NCBI GenBank assembly: GCA_025201705.1
Contig: MU616577.1
Span: 45,175-109,174 of the forward strand
From: Dissophora ornata
Lineage: Eukaryota > Mortierellomycota > Mortierellomycetes > Mortierellales > Mortierellaceae
Direction of reading: 5' to 3'
DNA: 64,000 nt
Shown here: one piece after another, positions 1 to 13,363 of the stretch
Position numbering within the stretch: position 1 is the stretch's first letter
Layout of the letters: the number at the start of each line of letters is the position of its first letter
The notes under the pieces: model-generated
Told to the model about the DNA's origin: nothing
Databases searched by the model: none
What the model saw: the letters and a program-made list of their open reading frames with translations, nothing else
Translations under genes and position numbers: made by a program

Positions 1-1759
1 AGACTCCTCCTCTGTCTTGTCGTCTTCATCTTCATAGTCTTCGGCATCATAATACTCTTGGCTATAGTTCCCAGTTCCTGAGGAGTTTCCGCAGTCAGAG
101 GGGTGCAATTATCAGCTTTTTTGTCCTGTTTCATACTAAACACGTGTGCTTGTAGACGAACCTGACTGAGAAGATTCCTTGTCTGTCATTTCAACCTTGG
201 GTGGATGGACCTGCAATCCTTCGGCAACAAGCGTTGGGAGAATCTGCGATACGTTCTCTTCCTTGAGAATGTTGACAACCTCGTACATACTGTGGCCATA
301 AATGCTCCGGAATTTTGTCCAAGACTGACTGTCCGCAAACTCAAACTGCCATGTGAACTGTTCGCCACTGCTGTCGTCAGTATTGTACCAGGTAAACGTG
401 TAGTCTTTCTATCAAGCGGCATCAAAAGTGAATAGCAGGGCTTAAAGCGTTTTCAGCCAAGATCGACGAAGAGTGTATATGATAAGAGACCTACCGCTAT
501 AAAAACTGGATTCATCTTGTCTTTCAGTGGTTGAACGACATGATGCTCCCCATCCTTTCCAATGGCGCCAAGCCAGTCTAATGTTAAACAAGCACATAGT
601 GAGTTTGGGCGAAGGCGAAAATTGACTGATACAAGCGCCTGGGGAAAGTCTTCTTACATGTCGCTTTGCCGTTTGAGAGATGTTCCTGCAGCAGCTGGCA
701 CAAGGCATCTGGGTCATAGTCCAAAAAGAGAGACAGGTCGGGATCCCGTAACCTCAGCTGTCCAGAGAACTGTGCCAGACATTCTAAACCCCTGGGCAAT
801 CGTCGCGGATGGGGGACATACTGGTCACGAGCAGGCTCCTCTTTTGCCTTTTCCTGTTTAACTGTGGAAGATGAGGATTTTTTACTCCTTTCTTCAACGG
901 GATTTGGCGGCACCGGCATTTGGAACTTGTTCGATCTAATATAGTGATCAGACGCGTAACTGAGAATCGAACCGCGACATGATATTGCGATGGTTGGAAA
1001 TGTCTTTGGTGTAATCCTTACTTGATCTCGAACTCGTGGAGGTCCTGTTCATTGTCAGAGGTCTTTCGGTACTTGAACTGGTACATGCACTGGTAGGCCG
1101 TGTATTCGAAATTGTTTGCGTTGTAGTTCGTTGTCTCGTCCTCGCAAACAAACTCGTACACGCCTCCGAAATCGCGCTGTTGTGTGTTGTGAGGAGATTG
1201 GTGTTAATCGGCAAACAAAGCATTGGAGTGAAATTTATGAATTTACTTGTGCATTGGCTGGAGTACTCACAGCTCCGGACCCCTTCCAACTGAATGCGGT
1301 TGCTCCTGCGACGATGTCTCTTTGGAACCCCATTTCTTGCGTGATGGTGAACCCCATATCGTCTTCGTCTATATAAGACACCCAAAGCACATTAAGGAGG
1401 GTTATTGACGAGAAGTATTTAATCAAGGAGTATACACATATTCGAATGCAATTGAAAAGCAAAGTTGAAGAGACAAGAGCCATACAGGGTTCTTGGTCGT
1501 CATCAAGATCGTCCTCGTCTTCATCCTCGTCGCCAACGACTCGTAAGACTGTCAGTTGAAAGGTAAAAGGCTCTGAGATCCCGTGGACGACAGCTTTAGC
1601 ATCTATGTAGCTGCATTAGGAAAGGCACAATTGGCATGTGTACATGTTGCGTCGTTCACCCTGGGGCGTGTGGAAATAGAACTGGCCGGAGTTGATAATG
1701 CTCTTCTCGGACGAATCTCCCCAGAGGAGGCTGCCGAAGGTCTTCAGTACATTCGTCAT
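1..1759 (-). CDS. VID27: VID27-family protein, N-terminal part (cut by window edge)
   Basis: Minus-strand gene read from ATG at 1759. Exons I can phase cleanly are 1660-1759, 1486-1602, 1271-1368, then about 1022-1176 and three to four more toward position 1. The translation begins MTNVLKTFGSLLWGDSS, then SGQFYFHTP and, after a 57-nt intron, DAKAVVHG. Next come GGVYEFVCEDETTNYN and YQCMYQFKYRKTS, a PVPPNP linker, and a PH-like segment with YTFTWYNTDD and FTWQFEFADSQSW. It ends in an acidic, Tyr-rich stretch that continues off the window. This order matches the Vid27 N-terminal and PH-like regions; the WD-like C-terminal domain would lie to the left. In yeast, Vid27 is a cytoplasmic protein linked to vacuole import and degradation of gluconeogenic enzymes; its biochemical role is unclear. 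Identification is by recalled family pattern. The first intron could instead use nearby sites. Confidence 0.8.
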
Positions 1760-2017
1760 GAGGAGGAGAGAGAGGGAGATGTTTGATGCAAGATGTGGAA
1801 TTGAGAAATGGTTCTAACTCACTCCAAAAACGTTGGACCGCTGACGAGCAGCTGAGCCCATGCCCAATGCGTGCGCCTCACAAGGACGCGTTCGGAGCAT
1901 CAATCAGTCCTTTCTGCATCCTTTTTTTAAAAAATTGCATCTTCCATTCTCTTTCTCGTTCTGCACACCAGATCAGCACTCTACTCATTCAATCCCGACC
2001 ATTCTCGCTCTTCAGTC

Positions 2018-3318
2018 ATGATGGCCAAACTATTGAAAACACCACCACTGATCAATATCGCCCCTCTTACAGATATCCAGGAAGGTAAAAATGACCATGC
2101 AGCAACAAGGTCGATGCCGCCATGATAACAAACATACTCGGCTCACCACCATACAACCTGTCTCCTGGTGCCAAATATCTCTTAGTACCAATCCATATCA
2201 ACAATCCTATCCATCCAAACTCTACAAATAAACACAAGCGCCTCGGCCTGCAGATGCTAAGCGAACTGAGCCGCATGGAAATGTTTGTCGCGAGGATGGA
2301 GGCCAATGGGAAGGTAGACAGTGCCTTGCAGGACGCGGAAGCCACTGCTCTTGCTTTATTTGCACTAACAGATGTATTGTTGCATGCATCAGCAAGACGA
2401 CGTGGCAGCTGAGCTGATACGGACCGTAACTCACGTGGAGCAGACAATATACAGCTTTGAGCTGGAAAACGGAGACCCAAGTCGCCTCGACAATACCACA
2501 GCGCGAATCGTTCTGCAGGTAAGATGAAGAAGGCAGTGTGGGCCTGTGCGCAGATCGGACGTTCTCTGACCCTTGATTTAAACAGAGGTACATGATCAGG
2601 ACAGGGTTGGCAGAGATGTTCCCAAAGTCGTCCGAGTACCTTGGGATCGATCCTGTTCACCCCGGCGGAAGCTTCCTTGAAGGTAACTTCATGCATTCCC
2701 AGTTTCGCCCACGCTGTTCGTGGCTCATTAATGTAACGTGTATTATTTTTCGAAACAGCCCACCTCCGACAGATGTCTAGTATCAATCAGCTTGTGTCAT
2801 TAGCTCTGCAGCTCCAAAATGATCTGCGTCTTACAAACCACAAATTTATTGCACACCAGGTTGCATTGCTCTATGTAAGATTTACGGGTAGTGTCCGACG
2901 ATAGTCTAGTGGATTCCTCACACTAACAAATCCTCTTTCATGGTCTGGTACTAGCAATGTATAAATCAAGCAGGACCCGCGTATGTGCAATTTAAAGCAA
3001 GGGTGGAGGAGAACTTTGCTGTTGTCAAGGAGGTCTGTAATGCGTCGGAGGAGCCACTTTTGCCTGCGGAGTTGCAGGCATGGTAAGGACTCAACGATCA
3101 CCGTCTTTTATTTTTTTTGCTGTGCGATAGCATTGTGACATGCTAATCGAGACGCATTGCTTGATAGGTTGACGGATCTTACAACGGACATCGTTGCAGA
3201 CGCCCTATTCAGTGGACGACTCATGTCTCAGCAAACGTCCGGTGTGGTGCATTTGTCGGCATATTTCAACAGGGTGTCATCCGGAAGCAGCTGTGAGCAG
3301 ATATCTGAGTCGTCATAG
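2018..3318 (+). CDS. Unrecognised conserved-looking protein, 7 exons, 270 aa
   Basis: Seven exons phase without any stop: 2018-2084, 2186-2313, 2393-2518, 2586-2682, 2759-2874, 2955-3082 and 3168-3318, totalling 813 nt and ending in TAG. Every junction is GT-AG; intron 2 has a CACTAAC branch site. The protein starts MMAKLLKTPPLINIAP, is largely helical in character, and has no signal peptide, membrane segment or motif I recognise. The C-terminal third is rich in Leu/Gln/Ala. I could not assign a family. The clean splicing and non-repetitive composition argue for a real, expressed gene. The start is the first of two adjacent ATGs; the second would remove one residue. It is transcribed divergently from VID27, with 258 bp between the two start codons, so both 5' UTRs and promoters must sit in 1760-2017. 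Confidence 0.7.
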
Positions 3319-4241
3319 ACACCGTCCTTCTGTAGTGCATTGAATTAAAAGGAGCACAGGGTCGATCTCCGCCACCGGTCACTCGAAGGAACAGCAACAG
3401 CGGCTGACATGGTGGGGAGAACGACGTTGTTCCCATTCACTGTGCAGTGGGCGAGGAGAAAGGTGTAGGTGGATATGGAATAAGCCCTTTGACACTGAGG
3501 ATGGTGCTGAGGCTTGTCGTTCTAGCTGCTGGTGATCTGCATGGGTCGGACACTCAATGAGACCTTCGAGCTCATCACTTGCACGCACACACGCACCCTT
3601 TTCCATCGCTGCGCTCATCCTTCTCTTCTGCTCTTGCTTCTTTAATCATTGTATCCATCCGCATCCGCATCCTCATCCGTCTCAGTGTCCCTTTGCTCCC
3701 CTCCCTCCCTGCATCTCACTCCGTCCAATCCCTTGCCCATCCGCGGGTCCGCGTCCATTCTGCCCACTGTTAATTGGTGCGTAAACGACTAGGCGCTGCA
3801 TCTCAGCATTCTTAATCTTCCCTTCTCCAGCTGCTTGGTGCACAAGAGAACAACAATGGAGCTCGTTCTTGCCTTCCTTCCCTAAAGAAATCCATCGCCT
3901 TTTTCCTTTTATCCATGCACACTCGACGCCAATCTACGACTAAAATTTGTGCCGGCTTCCATCTGATCTCCACTTTTCGCCTGACCTGTCTCTCTTTACC
4001 CATTGTTTCAAGCTTCACTTTTCATAAGCTGATGAGGCAAAGAGGATATGAAAGGAAAGGCTGAGTCAGAGTCCATTGGCATTTTTTAATCGTCACTAAC
4101 GATGTTTTCCCTTTCTATAGTTCGTTCACGTCTAGACAATTACAACCAAAAGGGAGCCAAAGAATAAAAGAGATCACACGCATCGCTCTCGAATCTGTGG
4201 TGCATCTCTTAAAGACAGCGCATGCGTGAAAGTCTTTCAGG
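3319..4241. other. Intergenic region upstream of the BEACH-like gene
   Basis: About 920 bp with no supported exon. The plus strand is strongly C/T-rich from about 3590 to 4020 (many TCC, CATCC and CTTTT runs), as seen in fungal promoters and 5' UTRs. It probably carries the 3' UTR of the preceding gene and the promoter and leader of the next one. Small open frames here are compositional. Confidence 0.5.
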
Positions 4242-7200
4242 ATGAAGAGTGTCCGCCAGAAATGGGCCTCCCACAAGACATATCGAAGGATTCAGAGGAC
4301 TTGGCAGGAATACACAGGCGTTGTTGACAAAAGGCAAGTGTGTGCGTGAGCAAGGAAAGGGCTTCAGGCTCGATCATCAATCGTAATGGCCTTTGTTGCC
4401 TGCGACACAGACTGCAGCAATTTTAGGCTGTTAAGTCCGGGACGGTGTTCCGCCCACTCACACACCTTGCAGGTTTTCTGTCAAAGGCAATCGCTCACAT
4501 GCAGAGAGCCATGGACTTTTAACGGGAGAGCACACTATGCTTTACGAAGCCATCCGCTTTGCTCAAATATGACTCTTGCTGCATTATCTCAGCAAGGATT
4601 CATGTTTAATATCGGGCCGCCTGTCTATGAAATGGGATCTATGGGCCTCTTCCTCAATCTCCTCTCTCTTTGAGCCGCGATCTGACCAATTTCTGTGTTG
4701 CTTTATCTGAACCTGTACAGTGATATCCAAACAGTAGCCCAAAAACTCAATATCTTCTTAGACACATTCGATGAGGCTTACCATGAGATGATTCCTCAGG
4801 CGGAGGAGGAACAAATGGAAATGTCGATCGAGAGAGTGTATGGCGATTGTTCTGAAGTGATGATCACTCTATTCAACGCCGTAGAAAGGTATGCTTGATT
4901 GTATTTCAGACACTTGAAGTTAGGAAGCTTCGCGACTATGATTCTCGCTTGTTTCGTTCTACATCAAATTCACATGTAATATTCCTTTTCGTAGGGAGAC
5001 TTTGTTGAAGAAAACTAGTCGTGCAAAATGTATGCAGGAACCGATGAACAGGGCGCTAGTATTGATCAACTTGATATTAAAGGTATACTTTCGGGACTAG
5101 CATCAGCAACCACAGTATCGTCTGTTAAATAATGATCCCACTGTCCGCCTTGATTCTAATGTCACCAATATTACCTTAAATAGGAGGACAAATACAGGCG
5201 ACAAGTTGCAGAAGCTCCAGACTTCATTTCACGGCTGTTGTCTTTGCTGGAGAAGCCTGGATCACCCGAGACCAAGATTCTGATTCTTCGCATCGTCGCG
5301 ACGATTGGCGAGAGCGACCGAAATAAGATTGAGATTGGTGCGCCATCGTGCCGTTTATTATTTACCATGTACGGTATTGTCAGGAGATGCAGCGGAACAA
5401 AGCTAACGTTTACATTATGCTTGGTGTTGCTTTTAGCCAAGCTGGAAGGATACAAGAAGATCTTGCGCTTATTGATCATGGATAATCCAGAGCTCACACA
5501 GGAGGTCGTCCGGACTGTTAATCATCTGCTGGAGTTCAATGACAATCACCCTAACGTTGCGGACTTGGCATTGGTGACTCCTACCCTGAAGTCGTCTGTA
5601 TCCACCCCTTTCATAGTCACGCAATCCAAGGCAGGAGTGATCATGGGATTCAATCCGAGGTCTCTTCTCTCTCGGTCTTCCGTGCAGTTGACGCGACCCC
5701 AAGACCAAGATTCCTCGTTACCACCTCGACCAAAATCCTTCGTCATGGATCGACGCCTGAACAGAGGTGTGTCGCCTTTCGACCCTCCTCGTCGAGTGAA
5801 TATCACATCCTCACCCAAAAATATGAGCAGCATCGACCGAGTCTCGCAGGCCATTGGCGAAGTCAGAGGAATGTTTGTGCAGGAGCTCGGAAAGATCTTT
5901 CCGCAACTGAAAGACCAGGATGGCCTTGGTATTCTTGGAATGGGCAGCGATGATGCAGGCAACGCCAATACAGAGAAACATCATATGCCCAATGCGGAGC
6001 AAATTCAGTTCACGATTGCATACTATTCCCAGCTTATTGGTCAGGACAGCGCCTCAACTGAAAATGCAGGATCGCTAGAAATTCCCCAGTTATCAGATTC
6101 ACCGGAGCCCCCCGAACCATCAGAGCAACATCAACATAAGGACTCTGCCCTACCACTAGACAAGTCCAAGGACAACTTGATGCCTGGATGGACAACACTG
6201 GAGAAAAGGAGCTCGCTCAAAAAGATGGCTTCCACGCCCGATTTTCGTATGGCAACAAAGCCAGCCCTGGGGATGCGAAGGAATTCAGAGGATCGAGCTT
6301 CCTTTGAGGTCCTGAGGGCTGCTCGGGGCGCTGCTGTAGAACTGGCGCATGAGGAGGAACTAATGCGAAAAAGCCAGCCGGATAATGTTCTCAAGGAATT
6401 TATGCGAACCCAAGGAGCCCTTAGGTCTTTGATGACAATTCTGAGCGACAGAACGGCTTCTCAACAGCGTGCCAACAATCCCCGGACAACGCACGTGCAT
6501 CCGCTTCCTACAGGAACGAGACTAGCGACAAAAATCGACATCATGGAGACGATTTGCAAGGTCCTTTTCCAGAACTCTGCAAACCAGCTGGAGTTCAGGA
6601 CCATGGACGGCTACAGTACTCTTCTGCATGTTTTTGACGAGATCGTAGTACCTGCTGGCAGCGTGAACAGACAGGGGAGCCAGGAAATAGGCGCGATAAC
6701 GCAGGAGTCCCTCCATGGACATCAGTTGTCAGGCGGTCTTCATCATGGTGGGCATTCAGAGGAAGCAGAGCTCATATCTGGGTCAGAATACAGACGGCCC
6801 GTAGTGACGAGTCAATTGAACAAGAGGTCCCTTCTGTTGGGGTCTCTATTGGCAGTGTTTTTTGACCTGGCCTTGGACGGATCATCAAGAGACATGGTGC
6901 AAAACACGGATGCCTTCCACTTTCTCTTCCGTTTGCTGCTAGAATCGAAGCAGCTCGATGTGCGACAGTATGCATTGTACGCAATCCAAGACCTCGTGAC
7001 CCTAAACCCTTTGAACGCCGTAGCCGCGTGGAGATGTGGCGAAATCGACATGGTGATTGGACAGCTGAGAGAGTATCTGCGTTTCAGACCGACGATAGGC
7101 ACGCTGCACGATGCACAATGGGAATTGGGCCGTCAAATGGGCCTGGATCCAGAGTCTCCTAATGTGAGGAATGTTGTCTTTGCCGGCTTGACTTACTTTG

Positions 7201-10200
7201 ACAGTTTTGTAATCTCAGAGGACACGGCTGTGTTGGCAGAGGTGATCGAGCAAGGATCGCCCGTTTATCAATATGCTATCGGACTCACGAGGCTGCTAGA
7301 GTATATGTCAGTGATGCTGATCCAGGACAATGTGTACATTCTTTATGTAAGTACAATTGAAAAGCTTATTACTACCGTGTACTTTGAGATTCGTCGTCTT
7401 TGTTGTTATTTTCATTAACGGTCATGCCTAATGATGAACTCGCCTCTAGGAATTATCCCGGTTGCTCATGGAGATTGACTTTCCAGACGATTCATCAGTC
7501 ATGATCAACATTGTTCTCCGATGTGTCGGCCGGATAGTGTCGGACATGATTGCGAGAGGTATCCCTGTAGAAGAAAAGTTTACCAGTATTTATCTGCAAA
7601 TTGTCCGCAGAATGCTCGAAACCCAGCACAGGAGACGTGAGCCAGGAACAGTAGTAGAGGATGACCAAGAGCAGGAACTTAGGGACTGCGTCCACACCGA
7701 GCAACGGCTCTTGACGCTGCAAATCCTTGGGCTAGTCCTCAAAGGCATGGGCCGTAGTGTCGACGTGTTTGAGCTGCTGCAAGGATTCGATACCCTGACA
7801 AGCACGATTTTGCTCGAAAAGCGATCATGTCATCACCCCCAGCGTGTCTCCGAAACACCTGCAACCTATGCTGACTCTTTATCAGAACCTGAGCTCTGCC
7901 AAGATTGCTACCGATCCGACATCGTTATGTCAGACCTTGCTCTATGGCTTTTTAGAGATCTGGCTCTGCAGGACGCTGACAACGAATCTGTCGTTACCTG
8001 GATGATTGTCATGCTGAAAGCAACACTTTCTGGGATTGAGGAGCTCCGGAGACAGAGCGAGGCGGCCAAGATTGGGAGCAGGTATAATCAAGGCTTTCTC
8101 CATGTCCTGCCCGAGCAGCAGCAGGATCAAGCCCATGCGCTCCTGGCGTACCTGTACACGAAAATCTGCGGCACGGTCTCTCTCGTTTTTCGGAAAAGCG
8201 GCGATTCTAAACTCGCGTTTGGGGAGGCTTGCGGCATGCAGGTCCTTTTGAGCGTGCTGAGTGTACGGAGGATCATTGACCATGGCCGCACTTCAATACT
8301 GCTTTCACAAAGCGAATCATGACTTACCTTAATAACTTTTGTTTGATTTTGCACATGCATTGAATAGAGCGCACAGCACCCAGAGATTGCCACAGCAGCA
8401 TTGGTTGCTATTGGAGATTTCTTTGCAGGCTATGAAGGAACCAGGGCTCTCTTGGGCGACAGCTTTGGATACGATGGATTCCTGGAGATAGTTCTGGATT
8501 CCTGCCGGCCCCTTGACAAGTATGTGACGCAGCCTTGCTCATACGTCACTGAGATGGACTCAGCTTGAGTATACTGTCTTGCTGACCAGTATTGCTGTTT
8601 ATTTGTAATAGGATGTCCTGTGAAATTGTTTTGGAGGTGGCGACAGTCGGGAACGTCATGTCCACCAAATCTCGGCCTCATGTCGAATCGGGCAGCTCGA
8701 TCTACTGCACCGAGGTGTGGCCTTTTATTGCTGACCTCGAGAATCCACAGCCACTTTTTCATGCGCCGCTCGCCTTCACCAGTCCCAGGAAAATCGGAGA
8801 GCAGAACTCTTTCAGGGTGCCCGATGCACTATCATTGAATCAAAAAGCTGACCGCCACGGTGCTTTATATCAAACCAATGGACGGGGCACGCCTTCGCGA
8901 CCGAGCAGCGTGTATCTAGAAGAGAGTATGAATGTCTCGAGCTCAGGATTATCTGGTACACAGATTCATTTCCAAACTGGTCCGCCATCGGTGTCGTCTG
9001 CTACTTCAGGAAGCGCCGGTATTGTCAGTGGCAGTGGCAACAGTCGCTACAGCATCTTTGGCATGTCGCCATGGTCACATTCTACAGCGCCTTCCATCTC
9101 TGTGTCTTCAGCCCAGGAAAATATTCCAAACACAATCTCAATTCCCTCTGTGATGGAGCCTACCGAGCCTGCTGGTACAGGCTCATCTAGAAGGAGTAGC
9201 CTTCACCTGCAGCGAAGTGGTCGCTCGACCCCTGCCCCAGCTGGTCTTGAGGGCCACCTGGGTGAAGAGCATATATCCGGATTTACTGCCGCTCCTGCAG
9301 TGAACCGGTCATTGCAACCACCTAAGGATAACAAAACAGGCATTGCTAACAGAAAGCGCAGCAATTCTCGCAATCTGGGAGGGTTTGGACTCAACACAAC
9401 CAACCTTGGTCTTCAGTCTGTGGTGCCCTCAGAGAGATTAGCGTTCAAGCAACTTGCGGGCATTGTATTCCGGGACGCGGAAGCCGCAAGGATGACCCTT
9501 CGTTTGCTTGGACGAATCATCGAATGCAACAACCCGAAGTTGGCAACCGATTACTTCAATTTATTGATGTTGCTTATGGAGGTGACTCCGCGGAACAAGG
9601 AGCTGCTTAGTCGGAACAATGGCCTGCGTTTCATGCTGGAGATCTTGTTCAGAAGAGGTCGACAGCAAGGCGGGCTCGGGATGAGTGCCCCTGGATATCC
9701 ATTTCTCCCTCGGGCAACAGATCCGCCTTATGTCGATCTTGTACCAGCCATGGGGGCTTATGATATCTCTGTGGAGGATGTACGTCTCCTATTCGACGCG
9801 GTCTATGACCCTCTCGACATGTTTTTCCGACTGACTGCAGAGCCCAAGCAGACGATGCCGGCGCTCGCAAGCACCATCAAGGATTCTCTGGGACCTCTCC
9901 CTGAATTACCTGCGAGGTTTGACAGAGAGCCGAGTTCGAGACGAAACTCTGCTGGGAGACCCAGATCTGAGTCTGCGAGTGCCTTAACGCCCTATACGGG
10001 AAGGAGATTAGGACCAAGATACCCAGGCACAACTCCAGTTGCCTTTAGCGGTCTGCAATTCAACCCGCTGTTTATAGGAGAGATGGAGCAGCAGATGATG
10101 TATGCCATCGAAAAGATTTCGGAAAGGGTCGACCCACCCGCGTATTTTAACTTTAACGGGCTCAACGCTAGCTTGACAACATACCCTGGGATCGTAGAGA

Positions 10201-13200
10201 AAGCCTTGTCCGCCAAAGGCGGATATACGTTCAGTGTTTGGGTCAAGGTCACAGCATTCTTAGAGAAGGAGACAGGCCTGTTCTGTTACGAAGAGGAGGA
10301 TGGAGACAGGACCATTTTTGAACTTTACTTCAAGTCTCTTGATCAGTCGAATCGCTATTGTCTCTGTGTCCGTACCCAACACTATCCGTCGCCTCCAGAA
10401 GACTTTGTCTTTGACCGGTTCGATTTTGCAGAAACAGGCATCTGGCATCACATCGTCTTTGTCCACCACAAAACCATGAAACTGATGGTCGACGGCTGTG
10501 TTATACAATCCTATGGAACTTTCAACCAACGTCGCCAGGAGAAGGAGGTCGGGATGATTGGAGTCCTTGGCAGAAAGGGGCGCAATGGCTTGTCTGGGAT
10601 GGTGCTGAACTCGCCTACATTCAACGATGGCACTGCTTCCACCAACTCATCGCTCTCGGTGGCGCCTCAAGACGTCCAAAAGCAATGTTCAGCCTCGACA
10701 TCCTCATTTTCATCGTATGGTCAGTATCCAGCCCAACCTCACGGTACAGCTACTCAAGAGCCGTCGCTTGGACATTTTTGCGGACAGGCTGGCAAGGTTC
10801 ACTTCTTGCAAGGGGAGTGGGATCAAGCGACGGCCGAGAAGGTGTACAACTTGGGACCTGCCTCCACCGAGTCATGGAAGTCCTATGATATCAAAAGCCC
10901 TGTGATTGCTATTCTGGACCCCGAGGACTTCTTGCGCGATATGGAAAACACAAGTGCAGATGATGCAGGTAGCACATGGTCCCAAGAGCGATCAGCTGTC
11001 GGGAGCCAGAAAAAGGTGCTGGTGCACGGAGTTTTGCAAGGAGGCTGCACGATCCACATGACTCGCGCCATGCGTAGCTTGATTAGTCAGGTCGGGGGAA
11101 TTCAGCTCTGCTTCCGCTTCTTGGAGATGAATCCATCGCACCTGCAGCTTGTTGGCCTTCGTGTTATATCCAATCTGCTTTACAAGTCGCCCGAGAATAT
11201 TGCACAGTTCCAGAATGAACTCGACGGCTATGAGATCATGTACGAACTGTTGTCGAACACGGCGTCCGAGCTGTCCATCGATCATTTTGGAGTCCTATTC
11301 GATATTGCGATCAATGGAATGATCAAAGACGAGCATCTCATTCTTTCCAACATGCCATGCGTCCAGCTGATTTTGCGTCTCTTGCCAATCACCATGGACT
11401 CCGTGCAGAGCTATATTCTGCGCACTCTTGTGGATTTGATTGTGGAGTCACCTGAGAATATGCGACTCTGGAGAGGCTCGTTTGGGATGACGACACTGTT
11501 TGAGCTGTTCAGGACTTTACCAGCACATCTGCGACCGTTTTTGATGTGGACTCTCGAGTCGATGATGGACGGCGTGACAGTTCAAGAGCTAGGTCTGCTC
11601 ATCGGGTTTATAGGTCATGAAGAACCAGATTTATTTGAGGTCCGCAGGGATATCATTGAGATGCTCTTTAAGCGCATGACAACCGATCACGGTTTGGTGG
11701 ACTTGTTGGGTTCAGGATTAGAGGGTGTCACGGTATTGATTGGGCTGCTGGACTCGCCAAACGAGCACTTCAGGACCTTGGTGCTGAAAATGATTGGCAT
11801 TTTGCTGAGCGACAATACAAAGTCTGGGAAGGCGGCACTGGACAAGCCCAACATTGGTATTGGACTGATACGCTCGACCCTCGAGAAATATCCACTCTCC
11901 ATGGATGTGATCCAGGTCCTTCTAGGTCTTGCCCAAAACAGTTACCGTTGCGATCCAAACTTTCGGTCAACGGAGAAGAATGGCACAGTGTCCACCCGAA
12001 AGTCTGCCGAGAAAACAACTGCCGCCCATCAACACCCGTCTTCGCTCGCCATCACTCCGGCATCGCCATCGCCGCTAAAGGAGTCTCCACTTCTCGCCAC
12101 CACACCCGAGCAGCAGAGTAACCTGTTGATAAGTAATCAGGATTCCAACATACAGCAGGGTCCACGCACTTCCTTGGAAGAGCCTGCGCGCATGACGTTG
12201 GAAGCGAAGGATGTGTCCCATCAAGGATCGCCTGCACCAAGAAATCATGTTCATTCCAATAGTGCGAGCGCACCTTTCATCAAAATGAGTTCTCTACCGA
12301 CAGAGCCCTTGATCATTAGCAACACTGCTGCCAACATAAGCAACCCATCCCACACAGCGAGTGCTTCCCAGGTCAGCAAGGGAGAGGCCAAAATCACGGA
12401 CGAACTCATGTATGCGAGCATGATTCAGCTGATCCTGGAACTCACTGGGTCGTTGCCGCACACCGACCTGGTCACACACACTTTGACGGATCTGAAGCGT
12501 CTCATGACAAGTGAAAACATGAGGATTCTTTGGGAGGCTGGGTGGGTCAACTGGATTGGCGCATTTATGCACGATAAGATGAGAGTGCGAGTGACCTCTG
12601 CTGCTGAAAATCTGAGCTACAACCGTGCCATGGGAGTCTTGGATGGAATGATGCAGAAGATGATGATCTATGATCTCTCCCGGAAGGGATCTGTCACTCT
12701 GCGGAACAAAGGAACCTTGGTCAGTCGTGATGAGGATGTCGGTGTCCAGCTTCGACTTACGGAAGCTGCTTTGGCTTGGTTTGACAAGAACCCTAACCTG
12801 GATACGGATGCAGCGACTGTGATTTGCAAAGGTCTTGTGATCTTGTTCCGACGACTGGAGGAGCTGTCGCGAAAGTTTGAGGAGAGACAACGACAAGCGG
12901 AGAAGTCGCGTCAGGCGGCCCTCGAGCGAGAGCGGGCCATGCAAGCTCAATTACGGGCACAGGAACAGGAGCGAGAGCGACTGGCGCTGGAAGCTGTGTC
13001 TTCTGCTCTAAATGGAGTCTTAGACTGCTTGGTCGACTCTGGACAGAGTGACGAGTCTGACTCAAAGTCGATGCTCTTGAAGGCCGACGAAGGTGACACG
13101 GATGCGGAAGAGGTGAATTTCGAGCATTCTGGAAACTCCGCTGACAGAAATGTAGTCGAAGGAAGTGAGTTTGCTGCTCCTTTGTCGGGTTCGACTTCTC

Positions 13201-13328
13201 CTACGTCCTCAAGCACCTCCACCTTATCACTGCCGCTCTCAACGCTGTCTGGGAATGTGGCATCATCGAGCGCCAGCCATACTGGTGTTAGAGACTCGTT
13301 CGATTCCCAGCCCGTGTCACTTTCTATC

Positions 13329-13363
<35 letters not shown>

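Noticed and set aside
1783..2088. Alternative upstream frame beginning MMQDVELRNG that could feed into the seven-exon gene
   Set aside because: It would need a different phase at the first acceptor. The frame from ATG at 2018 phases exactly with the acceptor at 2186 and gives a globular sequence.
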